DNA of 64,000 bases from Vitrella brassicaformis. Taxonomy: Eukaryota > Sar > Vitrellaceae. The stretch covers positions 17,540 through 81,539 of the forward strand of contig CDMY01000383.1 of the NCBI GenBank assembly GCA_001179505.1. Reading direction: 5' to 3'. The position numbers were made by a program, and so were the translations under genes. Positions within the stretch are counted from its first letter, which is position 1; the number at the start of each line of letters is the position of its first letter. The notes beneath the pieces were generated by a model. It was given only the letters and a program-made list of their open reading frames with translations, ran no database searches and was not told where the DNA came from. Positions 37,100-51,200 of this stretch are shown here, piece after piece.

Positions 37100-38836
37100 T
37101 CACACGCTGGTCTCTCCCGCAAACGCCTGCTGCAGCTGCTCTCGTTTCTCCTGTTCCTCCAGCATCACCTCCTCACGCAGAGCCGTACGCACGCTCTTGC
37201 GAAGGTACGACTGGTAGAAGTAAACGGCGATGGCGACAATGACCACCAGCATGAGCAGGACCAGCGTCACGAGCAGGATCAGCGTCACGGGACCCGCACC
37301 CACACCCTTGTTGTTCGTCACCTTGGACAGAGAGCCCTCCATCTCTCTGTGGATGCACCCATCCAGAGGCGGGCGTGTGAATGGTCTCTCTCCCTCTCTC
37401 ACCTCTCTCTCTCTGCCTGTGTGTGTGTGTGTGTTCTGTGTCCTCACTTGAGTAGTGTTTTGCATGGTGCCGGTGGCTCGATGAAGCTCGAGCACACTGC
37501 CTTGGTCACCAAGTTGCGCTCAAGCATGCCGCTAAACCTGAAGCAACACAGAATCAACACCCACCGATCGGCTGCGTCCTTTCCTCTCCTGTCCGCCTTC
37601 TCACCTCCATCCGTTGATTCTGATTGCCAGCACGCTCCACGCCATGTTTTCCTTCTCCTCCTCCAGCAGCTTCAGCCCATCCGGCCCGTCAACGCAGGTC
37701 TCGAACTCGTGCATCTTCTTGGGAATCAGCCCCCGCAGGATGCGCAAGGAGCACTTCTCGCCGAATCGGTACTCGTCTGGGCTGACGCCCTTGGGCGGTC
37801 TGGCCGCGGCTTTGTCGACGATGGGGCACTCCTTGGCGAACCGGTCGATGTATTCCCAGAAGGCCTTGGAGTAGCGGCTGTCCTTGATGCCGTCGACATT
37901 CTCCTCGGCCGTCACGGAGAACAGACACAGCTGCCGGAGGTCCTCGAGCACCACATCGTGACCTGTGATGTCCCCGGGGCCGTCAGGGTCGTCGGCACAG
38001 AACTTGGCTGTCTCCTTGTCCTTGCACAGGTCGTAAAAGTCGATAGGCCGAGAGAAAATGTGGTAGTGAGGCGAGAAGCGCAAATGGCCTTTAAGGGTCT
38101 CGGCGTCCTTGGAGTAGTCCGCCAGGAATCGGGTGCCCTGCTCGTTGGCGGCGTCGGTCCAGAAGTCCACGGCCACCACATCCTTCTGGAGGATGCTCCA
38201 CGTCAGCTCGGCAAACACCGCCTGGTCGTACTTGTCCCCCCCGGCCTCCTCGGCACGCACCACAGCGTCGATCAGCCGCTGCCCGTCGGCATGGGTGAGG
38301 AGAATCGACGGGATCTTGATGTGCTTGCCCCAGCTATCGTCCGCCATGATGATGTGCTTGATGTCCTCGCGTGTGAGAGTTGAGTTCTTCGAGTCGACCA
38401 CAATGACAGCATCGGCGCCCTTGTCCTCCGCCACTTCCACCTTGGTCACGAAAGAACCTTTGATAAGATGACGCATTGACACATTGGTACACGAATGGAA
38501 CCGTGCGTGTGTATGCTTACACTCGCCGCGGTCGACCAGCACGATGCGCAGCAGCTTGGGGCCTCCATCCATGTCCCAGGGTTCAGCCGCAACCAGGTTG
38601 TAGTCGGGCATACAGTGGCTCGTGGCCGAGTGGCTGTACAGCAGCTGGCCCAGCACCACCTTGCCGTCGAAGGGAGCGCCGAACGTGGCTGTCGTCCCTG
38701 GAATGACGCCATTCTCCACGCCAGTCGCTCGGATCTCCTCAACCAGGTCCTTCGGCGACAGCACGCGCACCTGTGCCGTGATGCACGAGACGTGCAAGGC
38801 TGTCACAAGCAATGCTCTCGCGCAGACGTGCCGCAT
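37100..38836 (-). CDS. vacuolar-sorting-receptor-like type I membrane protein (PA domain)
   Basis: Four exons (38836-38521, 38457-37605, 37537-37448, 37346-37100) give 501 residues in phase. It starts with a signal peptide (ALLVTALHVSCITAQ), followed by a protease-associated domain (LLRIVLVDRGE-CSFVTKVEVAEDKGADAVIV, split by intron 1) and a long luminal region with paired cysteines (DLCKDKETAKFC, KCSLRILRG, ETCVDG). One membrane helix (VTLILLVTLVLLMLVVIVAIAVYFY) follows, then a charged tail of about 35 residues. This is the layout of plant and alveolate vacuolar sorting receptors (BP-80/VSR), which carry soluble cargo from Golgi to vacuole-like compartments. The EGF-like repeats of plant VSRs are not evident, so a more general PA-domain receptor is possible. 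Confidence 0.82.
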
Positions 38837-39099
38837 GATGATGAAGTCGATGCGAACAGCTGGTTTGTTGCGTGTGCGGCTCCTGAAGCAGCCCGCGTTT
38901 CACGATGCGCCTCCTCAAGGTTGACTCCCGAGAGTAAGAGAGAGAAGAGTCTCAGAGAGCGGTTTCACGGCGCTTCGTAAATTCGAGCCGGCTCACATTT
39001 CATTCCTTTTTACCGAGGGCCTGAGTTGCCTCGCGTTTTGGTGTTGACCATGCCGACGGCGCCAGCACCTCTTTTGGTTTTTCCGTGAGCAGTAAAGGT
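38837..39099. promoter_or_regulatory. head-to-head promoter region, VSR-like / proline-rich protein
   Basis: 263 bp between divergent ATGs. It has TTCGAGCCGGCTCACA (38982-38997), palindromic and only partly like the shared motif, and a T-rich tract near 39004-39010. Confidence 0.35.
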
Positions 39100-39833
39100 A
39101 TGGGTGCGTCGGCAAGCGGCCGGCAGACAGCGGGAAGCGGTGGTGATGGTCCTTATGGCGATGGGTGGGTGCCTGCTGCACCGGCAGCACCCGGCAATAC
39201 CGCTCTCTATCCATCACCTGGACAGGTAAGGATGGGAGAGATTCACTCACATCCTTGACGAGGTAAGTCGCATTCATTCTGTGTGTGTATGTGTGTTCAT
39301 GCAGTTGTTTGGCGTGCCTGACATAGCCGTTCCGATGACCCATGGCGGACAGCAGCAGGTACACTGGACAGATGCCACCTTCGCACATCCATCGCTGTCT
39401 GTCTGTCTGTCTGTCTGTGTGTGCCATGCGGCGTGTTGCTCGCCCGGTGTTCACGATGCCGCCGCAGGCCCCTCAGCCGCCCAGCGGACACAGCCCGTCA
39501 GGTGCGGGGGCCGGTGCGTCGATGGCGGCTCCATCCGCACAGCTCAATGGCTCAGCTGCCATAGGAGAACTGAGCCGCCCCGAAATCCGGGAAATGATGG
39601 TGGATATGCTGGGCTTAGTCGGTCCCCCACCCCCACCCCCTCCCCCACCCCCACTCATGCCGCCCCCTCTGCTTTACCCGCCTCTTCGCGGCATCGCCTT
39701 CCCACACCCGCCGATCCCCTATGGCATGCCCCTCCTGGCTCCACCGCCCAGCCCCATGCCACCCATGCCGCTCAACACTGCCGTCCAGCCACACCCAAAC
39801 ACGGACGCCACGAGGCCGCGACCGCCCGTCTGA
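39100..39833 (+). CDS. proline-rich protein with N-myristoylation-like start
   Basis: Three exons (39100-39225, 39305-39358, 39468-39833) give 181 residues. The start MGASASGR fits the Gly2/Ser6 pattern for N-myristoylation, so membrane attachment is possible. The rest is low complexity, rich in Pro, Ala and Gly, with a run of about ten Pro and PPMPxPMPP-type repeats. One short conserved-looking helix lies in the middle (LSRPEIREMMVDMLGLVG). No catalytic domain is seen. It could be a scaffold or cell-cortex protein, but that is a guess. Exon 1 was found from the ATG plus the GTAAGG donor, and all three exons are in phase 0. Confidence 0.62.
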
Positions 39834-40396
39834 TGCCCATTCGGACAGGCGGGGCCAAACACGCCAGGCCAGCCATAGCAGCAGCACGGCAAAGGGCACT
39901 AGATGGCACACAGGGGTGCGAGGGGAGGGGCTGGGATGAGCAGGCAGGCAGGGAGAGGGAGGGGAGAGTGTGAGCGGGAGGGCTACTGCAGAGGGTGGAT
40001 GGATGGGTGTGAGTGTGTTGATGTATATGTATCGGGGAGACGACTGAGTGAGTGGCTAGAGGCGAGGGATGACTGACAGATGGCGCATGCATGCATGCAT
40101 GCATGGATGGATGGATGGATGGAGCATATCTGTAGTGGATGAAGTGATTCTCTTCTTGTGTGAATTGTGCGAATATCAAACTGACTGAAATGGCTGCGTG
40201 AATTGTGTATGGGACGCACAGCAGCCATACACCTACAGAAATGCTGTGACGCTTGACACTTTTCGGCTGATCGGGGTGTGTGTGTGTGCAGATAAAGCAT
40301 TCAGTGTATTCCATCCATTCAATACGTTGACTCAATCGTCAACACATCAGTATCGTCCAATGTCTGTCTGTCGGTGCCTCTGGCATGACTGTACGT
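39834..40396. other. tail-to-tail spacer with tetranucleotide repeats and an 87-bp repeat copy
   Basis: 563 bp. A TGCA-based run at 40085-40104 (overlapping TGCATGCA sites) passes straight into an ATGG run to 40122. The second 87-bp repeat copy (40290-40376) ends 20 bp before the stop codon of the next minus-strand gene. Confidence 0.6.
40290..40376 (+). repeat. 87-bp dispersed repeat, copy 2
   Basis: Same orientation as the copy at 36591-36677, about 91% identical over its whole length. No target-site duplication or terminal inverted repeat was clear. Confidence 0.75.
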
Positions 40397-41528
40397 CTAT
40401 TGTTTGTCCTCTGCTGGGTCACTTATCGTGCCTTTGCCATCAATCACACCGTTGGGCAGCGTCAGCACCTCTGATTTTTCGGGCTGCACAGGTGGAAACT
40501 GAGGCTGTGTCAGTCGGTTGCCTGCACACACGACACAACACACATATGAATGGATGGACGGATTGATGGATGGATGGATGGATTGGTGGGTGGTGATTGT
40601 GTGTCTCACCGTATAGCGAGGGAGGAGCATTCATATGGGCTTCAGTCGACTCCACTGGGCCGTCTGGCTGTTGGTGTGTGGGCGCCGCCTTAGTCTGCTT
40701 CTGTCGGAATCTCAGTGCGGGCAGGCGGCTGCGCTTCGGCTGGGGGAAGACATACTTGGACATGACTCGAGTGATGCGCGTCTGACGGCAAGACAGAGAC
40801 GCATTCATTGGATGGTCGTGTGTCGATTGTGATGAATGCGTGACGGCCGACTGACCGAGATTGGATTAGGGATGGTGGCGAGGAGGGGTTCATATGCGGC
40901 GTGGACGACGTCACGGACGCGCTGCTGTGTCAGAGAAATGACGACACCGAAGAGACCACGCTGCTTCCTGTCTGTCTCACTCGTTTCTGGAGGTTGAGCA
41001 GTCGCTGCTTCTCACTCACGTAATCCTCCTCCTGACACACACACACACTCATTGATCGTGTCTCTTGTGTGTTTCTGTCTCTGGTTGATGTTCTGTGTGT
41101 GTTTGCGTACGTCGGCCCTTCGTTCTGTTTCTTCCAGCCGCAGCAATTTGTCGAGCGAGTCGAGCACATCCTGCGTGTCCTCCTGACCAACACAACTCAC
41201 ACACCAACACAACACAGAGAGAGAGAGAGAGAGATGCGCACGCACAATCTCCTCGTTGTGTGGTGTGGTGTCGTGTGTGTGTGACCTCAGGCGGATGAAT
41301 GTTGATCTGACATGAACACACGACAGACACACACAACAATCGAGGTATGTGAGTCGTGTGTGTCTCGCTTGCGTGTGCACATACGGCGAAGTCAGACGAG
41401 CCAATGACTTCTTGACGGATGGCCTCGCGGCTCGCCGGACCAGCAAAGGGCAAGGCCGCATGAGACACACGAAGGAGGACGGTGGCAAGCACAAACAACG
41501 ACAGCGCATGACTGCGGCCACCCAGCAT
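40397..41528 (-). CDS. small secreted or luminal protein, unrecognised
   Basis: Seven exons, joined in phase, give 217 residues. The start MLGGRSHALSLFVLATVLLR ends in VSHA, a good signal peptide. The mature part begins ALPFAGPASREAIRQ. It then has a heptad-like acidic stretch (EDTQDVLDSLDKLLRLEETE) over three small exons, a conserved-looking helix (RVRDVVHAAYEPLLATIPNP), a basic segment (KYVFPQPKRSRLPALRFRQK) and a polar tail. No membrane helix beyond the signal. A leader with LPF near the cleavage site could also direct it to a complex plastid, but this is weak. Function unknown. Confidence 0.7.
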
Positions 41529-42478
41529 CACGGCAATCGATGAATGTGAGTGAGTGTGCGTCTCCCTCGCTCGATCGGTGTACATATGGTGGCACGCTTG
41601 ATCGACTTTGTACACGTATGTTTTGTTGTGGTAATTAAGGTCTCTTCATTCCTTTCTCTGCGTCCACTCCCATTCACTGCACTACTGTACCGCTGTCTGT
41701 CTGTGTTTTGGACGGCCCATGATTGCCAGTTGCGATGCCTCTCAGATGGGACATCACAAACGGCTACAATGGGCCAATCCAACACAGAAAGTCATCAGCA
41801 GCGAGACCGGATGGGATCAACAAGTCTGGCTTATGTAAAGAACGCCAGCGTCGACATCGTCACCATGCATCGCTCGCATCCCTGTTCTTTCTCTCATCTC
41901 TCACGATGATGCCTTCCTTCCTTCCCACAGCTTTGCTGTCCCAATACGTACACAGTCTCACATATAACCCCGCGCCGAAAATGGTGAGGCGCATTGTCCA
42001 TGCTGTGCGTAAGCGGCCTCTGTTTCTGTCGTTGGCATCCCGGCCCGAGAAGGTGTCACTCCGTTCCGGATCGAGAAAGGCGTGACAACTTCTCGTCCTC
42101 AAGGCCGACGACGGAAACAATGACGGCCACACAGCAGCATCTCTCGCAGAACTCAGCGATTCGATAAAGTGTTCAATCGTAGAGGTCAAAATGCTAAAAG
42201 GGAAGGAAGATGAATACACTCACCACACACTTGCACCACAGGCACCACAGACAGGCAGGCAGCTCGATAAAGGAGATATGGGGGAAAGAGAGGCAGGCAG
42301 GCAGGCAGGCAGGGAGGCACACACCCAGCCTCACACACGCAAAGTGGATGCCAGCGGATCGACGAAAGAACACAGCTGCAATCACACACTGGCTGGCTGC
42401 TACAGAGACCCCACTTACACACAGTAAACCTATCAACCCATGCTCGCGGTCCCCCACTTACACATACTCACCACGCCC
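41529..42478. other. gap with possible ankyrin-like ex-gene or unresolved plus-strand gene
   Basis: About 950 bp. It has no complete model, but plus-strand pieces look coding: a candidate exon near 41788-41835 (KVISSETGWDQQVW) and another at about 42094-42185 containing ADDGNNDGHTAASLAE, the D..G.TA..LA pattern of an ankyrin repeat. Frames could not be linked. GGCA repeats lie at 42295-42312. Confidence 0.35.
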
Positions 42479-44709
42479 CTACACGCTCACAGCGAGTCTC
42501 GCCACCGTCCTCACGTCCTCGAGCACCACGCCCACGCCCCTCTCTCGCGACCGCAGCTCTACTGCAGGCACCTCGCCACCCACCCACGGAGTCACATCCC
42601 ACAGGAAGGCCATGATCGCCGCATCGCTCAGCCCGCACACATTCAGGGGCACCGGCACCGAGCAGAAGAACGCCGGGGAGAAGCTGCCAGAAGCAACACC
42701 CAGCTCGTGCAGGAGGGGAGGGAAGGGAGGGGGCATCGACGGGGGCCACAACACATTCGGGTGGAAAGGGGGCGGTCGCCGCTCGTTGCGCATCTGGAGT
42801 GCGTCTGCGGGCAGTGAGGGGTCGCATCTTGGGGACGAGAGCGCTGGCTGCGGGTGGGGCGGCGACGACAGCAGGAGAGGATAGTTGTTGCGATGCGGAT
42901 GGGCCTCCGTCAGCACGGGCGTGACAGGACACTCGGTATCCGAGGACGGGTTGGCCCTGTTGCCGCCACTGCCGTCATCATCAGACGCACTAGAGGACCC
43001 CGGTCGTCCTGAACCGACCACACCGTCCACCCCCTCACCGTTACAGCCGTTCGGCTCGCGCTGATGGTCATCGCCGTCCTCACTCGGCACGTGAACAGTC
43101 TCGGACGCTCCATCCACCGATGAAGGACACGACGGCAATGCGTTGTCGTTGTCGGCATCCACCCTTCCTCCATCTGCGGTGGGGACGTCGTTCTCTGCCG
43201 GCTCGCACGACTCGCGAGGGGACGATCCGGTCCCATGATGATGATGCTGAGTGGCGGGGCGATGGATAGACGCCCCGATAGATGGGACAGATCCGCCGCT
43301 GAAAGTCTCGTTGTTGTCAGCTGACAGATTGGGGCTCTTCTTGGCCGCAGCGGTTGCCTCCCTTTGGTCGGTCTTGCTGCCCTCCCTGTTGGCGTGTGTG
43401 TCTTGTTCCAGGGATTGCTGGTCCTCAGCAGCACGCTTCTCACCAGCCGCAGCGCCCCTGATCTCGGTGCGAGGGCTGATGGCGTTGAGAGCGAGAGGGG
43501 GCAGTGTCAGCTCCACAATCGCGGGTCTCTCGTTCTCGGCCGTTCCCTGCCGTGTATGCGCATGGCCGGCACTGCGTGCAGGACTTCTCCTGTCGCCATG
43601 GCCTTGGTCGAGACCAGCGGTGTCGCGAGGAGGGGCAGGTGTTGCGCTGCGTCTCGGAAGGGCCGGTGGAGTCGTGAAGGTATCGGGTGAGCGAGGGGTG
43701 TGGTGGCCAGATGCTCGCAATTGACGCAGCTGGGAGGTCAACAAGAGCACCTGTATGCTGTGAGCTGCACGCATGTAAACCACACGCACCAAAAATGCAG
43801 GACAGATGGATATTGACTGGTGGCTGTATGAGTCGGCGCACCTTGCACAGCGTCTTCCGCAACCCTCATAGCGGCATGGTGATGCCTCTCCTCGATCACT
43901 GATTGTCACAATCACATCAACAACACGCACTAGATCCGTCACCATGCAGCCCACTTTCCCTCTCCACCCCTCCCCGCCTACATTTGCCCTCCTTCAGCAG
44001 CCGAGCCAGGATGCATCCACGCATCAGCGCCTTCCGCCACCGACTCGCCTCTCGCTGCGATGGGGCGAAGAAGGCAAACTTGGGGCTCTCGGCACGTCTG
44101 AAGGCATCGATGATCCGCAGATCTTGGTCATCCTCTTCCCCGCTGTGGTGACTGGATGTCAGGGAGGGCGCGTGGGAAGGTGCGCATGAGTGTCCGGTGC
44201 TGTGGAGGGAGTCGCCATTCTCCTCGTCAATGTCAGCTGTCGAGGGGAGGGTGATACCCTCGGGTACGTCAAACACCAGCACACAGTTTGGGTAACCTGC
44301 GCACAGTGAAAACCCGGATCAGCGGATGTGAGTATCCCCTGTGAGCTGTCTGCCTGCCTGCCTGCCTGCCTTGAGTACCGTGGAAGCGCTTTGGACAGCA
44401 TGCAGTAGACGATGTACTCAATATCTTGTATCCGCGAGGCTGGGTGAGGTAGCCTCGTGTGAAGTACAGTAGTACCGTGTTGCACAAGATCACGTGCCGC
44501 TCAACCCACGCATCTGCAAGGCAGGACACACACGTATGCGTTTCCTGCAGCCTCTTGTGCGTGTGTTTCTCATGCTCACAGGGACGATTGTTGCCTCTCT
44601 TGATCAGGGTGCCTGTGAGGTAGACGTCGTACACAGGCCAGTCGACTTCCATCGACACGAACATGCGCGACGGCTCCTCGCCATCGCCATCGCCATCGCC
44701 ATCTGCCAT
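42479..44709 (-). CDS. PH-domain protein with long Ser/Pro-rich tail
   Basis: Five exons (44709-44580, 44513-44379, 44296-43982, 43898-43842, 43764-42479) give 640 residues, phases closing. Residues about 18-190 form a pleckstrin-homology domain: YLTGTLIKRGNNRP, then AWVERHVILCNTVLLYFTRG, GYPNCVLVFDVPE, an acidic loop, and the closing helix FAFFAPSQREASRWRKALMR with its Trp. PH domains bind phosphoinositides or proteins at membranes, and a phosphoinositide phosphatase is encoded 8 kb away. The rest is low complexity (Ser, Pro, Asp) until a better ordered end (NVCGLSDAAIMAFLWDVTPW). The start at 44709 is the first good ATG before the domain; upstream sequence is also open. Confidence 0.75.
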
Positions 44710-45097
44710 GGGGGAAGAGGGGGAAGTGGGGGAGATCTGCGTCCGAGCTGTGGGGGCAGAAGCCGAGACGCCGCAGAAGCCTTCGAATCTGATCTGCCGG
44801 GTGAAGCTGCCCGAAAATTCCTCTCCAAATGGCGCCACCCAACGAGGAGGAGCGTGCAGACAGACACGACCACCACCACCACCATCACCACCACCATCAC
44901 CATCACCATAAAGGCCAGCGGCGGTCGGAGCCACACAGGGGCAAGGCCAAGGCGAGACCAAAGGTGGAAGGAAGACGCGCGTGGGAGCCGCTGACATCTC
45001 TTCTCTGTTTGTGGATGTCAGTACTTTTCACTCTGCACGTGCTGCGCGGCAGAGCGCGACAAACTGGTCGGGAGGAAGAGAGAAGAACTGCATTGCA
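44710..45097. promoter_or_regulatory. head-to-head promoter region, PH protein / CDPK
   Basis: 388 bp between the chosen ATGs. It contains a CAC/CAT triplet tract (44870-44909) that makes false poly-His frames. No exact copy of the shared motif. Either start may lie further upstream, which would shorten the gap. Confidence 0.3.
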
Positions 45098-47643
<2,546 letters not shown>

Positions 47644-48214
47644 CCAGACCGGCCACCCACCCAGCTTTGGTAGGGTAGACGTATGTTCGTATCCGGCCGC
47701 AGCCGCTGTCCTCCATGTAGAGTGCCGTGTGTGCACCGTCGATTGGTGTGGGTGTGTGTCTCGTAGAGAAGATCGCTTTGCATCCCAGTACTGGAGGGGG
47801 GGGATCTCAGCACTGGAGGGGGGGAGGGATGGTGCATATGTGTGTGTGTGTGTGTGAGGTGTATTCATGCACTGCCGACATTGCATGTCATGTGTTGAAT
47901 GAATTCACCCGTACACACCGTGCATGTATTTGTCCCGATCACGGTGCAGTCCGTTGCCGGGCGGCATAGAGGAGGAGGCTGAATGACGTGCCAGTGCACT
48001 TGCCAGTCGCTGACACGTCTTCGCACCACCCCGGCCATGCATCCAGGCAACGTACACACCGAGAATCCCAAGACACCACGACACGCCCTCTCACTCAGAT
48101 CTCAAAACCGCATCTGTCTCATCCAAGCAAAAAGGGTGTGCCACACCCACGAGGTCTTTTCTTTCACACCCGCACACCGACCGAACAGCACCAAGCATCA
48201 CCTTCCTCCGTTCA
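47644..48214. other. tail-to-tail spacer
   Basis: 571 bp with a near-duplicate pair of CAGTACTGGAGGGGGGG / CAGCACTGGAGGGGGGA at about 47787-47824 and a TG tract at 47840-47857. No gene seen. Confidence 0.5.
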
Positions 48215-51200
48215 TCAACCATCCACTGGCTGATTATCCTTCCTTCTCTTCTTGCTCTTGGGCTTCGCCATCTGCCCATCGTCGTCTTCATCCCCCTCAT
48301 CTGGCTTGTCCTTGATGGCGGCTGGGGCGGCCACGCCGTCCCCCTCCTCTCTCTTGACAGCCAGCAGGTCCAGCAGCTGCTTGTTCTGCCCCGCCAGTCG
48401 CTGCACCAGCTTGACGGCGTTCCGAGCCGCCGTCTGGTGCCGGCCGCCGCCGCCCTCCTTCTTGCCCCCCTCCTCCTTGGACAGCTCCTGCAGCTGAGCG
48501 CTCTGTGAGAGGAACGCGTCACGGGCCGTGTGGAGGTCAGCAGACACGTCGTCGGTCGGGGGCGTGACGAGGGCGAAGAGGGCTTTCCTGAGGGCCTCGA
48601 GGACGGTCTTCTTGTAGCTGGCACGCTGCAGCGCCGATGCGAACTCCTTCGCGCCGTCCTGCTGCTGCGTCAGCTGCAGGCACTTGAGGCACGACTCGAG
48701 CAGCGCCATCATCAGCTCAACGGCATGGGCGGTCTTGCCCTGCTGTGCGAGCATCGCCATGTGAGCCTTGACGAACATGTCCCCCTGGATGGCGATGCAC
48801 TCCCGCTGCAGGAACACCGACCGTGCGGATGTGGCCACGGCGGCGAAGGGCACCTCGGCGCACCAGAGAGGGTGGCGCGTCATAAAGAAGCGGAAGAAGG
48901 ATGACGTAAGGTGGCAGCTCTTCTTGGTCGTCCACTGCGTCAGGGCGGCCGTCAGGGTGTCGCGAGCACACGCATCAGGCGATGCAGACAGCCGAAAGAC
49001 GAGGGCGAGCAGGGCGGCACCGAGGGCGCTGTACATGACTTGGGCTTTGTCGGGGACCTTCCTGCTGCACAGCTCCACCAGCGCCTCACAGTGCCCCTTC
49101 ACATACGCCTCGTCGACTGCTGTCATCTCGCCACCATCGGCCGCTCTGAACTCCTTCCGCCTGACGAAGGCCTCGATGGTCGACCCCAGCTTGCGCGCGA
49201 AGTCCCTCACGAGCGCTGGCAGGCCCTTTACCCCACCCAGCTGCCGGGAGGCGCTCAATGACAGCGTCTCTCGATGGACGCCGAAGAGAGCAATGGCCGT
49301 GTCCATAGCCGTGGTGAGCCGGTCGGCAGTGTCGAGAGGGGCGTGTAGGAGGTAGGCCTGCAGTGCGTCGAGGGCTCGGATACGGACGTGGAGGTTGTCA
49401 TGCAAGGCCTTGAGGCGCTGCTTCCTCTTGGTCTCCTTCTTGGCCTCCTCGTCGATAGCGGCCTTCTGCGCGGCCACTGCCGATGCGGGTGGGAGGTGCT
49501 CGAGCTCCAGGTCGCCTGCAAAGGCAGCGAAGGCCGCTGCTGCATCGAGGCTGATGTCCTCCTCTCCCTCTCCTTGCTCCTGCTCTTGCTCCTCTTCTTG
49601 CTCGCCATCGCGCTCGTCTTCGTTTTCTTCTTCACCTTCGTCATGATTGTCGCCATTCATGACCACGTCGGCCTCTTCTGCCTCGTTCTCCTCTCCGTCT
49701 CCCTCACCCTCCGTCATGGCGACCATGGGGTGCTCGCCCGTGACCACCTGCAGCATCTGCCTCACGGTGGCGTCCGATGCCTGTGGCCCCACCGCAGCCC
49801 ACATCTGGTCCACCACCTGCCGTACCATGCCCTCAGACGCACCCCCGCCCTCCAGTAGCACCGACGGGGGCAACGCATCGGCCACTCGTGTCGCCCAGGA
49901 TGCTGCTGATGGCTTGCTGTCCTTGGGCACGGCCGAGAGGAGGGCTTTGCGGAGGGTGGTGACGTGTGTGAGGAAATTGGCCATGTCCTCCTGGAAGGCC
50001 GCCGTGTCGGCTGCGGAGGGGGGCGCGAGAGGGAGGATGGGGGAGTGGGCGTCCTTCTTGGCTCGCTTGGAAGGACGCTCGGCCTCATCGGCGCCTGAAC
50101 ATTACAAAAAGAGAAAATAAATGCATTGCCGCCTTGACGAGTGGGTGGTCTGCTTGCCTTCATGTATCTGGGCGGCCGGCCTGCGCTCGCTGAAGTCCAG
50201 CGCCGCCAACAGAGGGTACATGGCCAGCGCACTCACACCCACTGCACACGCCATGATGCCGCCAGCGTCACCCCCCTCCTCCTTCGACAGCTTGACCGCC
50301 CGTTTGGCCACTTTGATCGCCGTGTCGGCCGCCTCCACACACGTGCCGATCACCGCGCTGTCCAGCACACCGCGGGCACATATCCGCATGGTCGTCACCA
50401 CGTCACGCATCTCTCCCGTGTCCTTCTTTTTCTTCTGCTGCCGACAGGCGATGGTGTTCTCGCCCTCAGCCATCCTGGCTGCCGCCTTGAGCAGCGCCGC
50501 CAGAGTCCTGACAGTCTCGAGGGCGGCCTTGGCAAGCTCGCCTTGGTCAGTGCCCCCCTTCTTGTGGATTTGTTTGCATAAGATGCGGCCGGTCTCGCCG
50601 ATGACGCCCGCCAGCTTGCCGTTGAGAAAGTGGATCAGCGGCTCATGCGTTGGCGTGTCGTGCCCGATGGACAGCAGGGGCACCAATGGCGTCTCCTGTC
50701 CGTCAAGGTCACCCTCCTCCCCTTGCAGGCCGTCGTATGTGAGGGTCAGTGGGGTGCCGGCCGTGCCGGTGACCAGGTGGGCGGGGGCAAAGAGAAAGAG
50801 CGAGACGGTGCGCAGCAGATAGGCATCGACTGAGGCTGCTGCAGATGAAGGGTTTGATGCATCAGCGGCTGTGGCTGTAGTGGTGTGCGGCAGGTGCACC
50901 AGCCGGTCGACGAAGAAGCGCACTTGACGGGCAACCTCGTTCTGACACAGAACGGAGGGAGAACACGCGACTGATTTGTTCAAACCGCCTTTGTCTTCGT
51001 TGGATCATGCTTACGTCCACGTGAGTGACGGCGAGTTGCTTGAAGGCCCTCTCTGCGAATGCCCGCCGGTCCCCTTCATCCAACGGCGCAAGAAACATGC
51101 GATGGAGCCTAAACACACAGACGGGAGGGCAATCATCATTTCGATCCTGCTGCCATGGGCATCAGTGCTCACCTTGATGCGACTTTGCGGTTGAGGGGTC

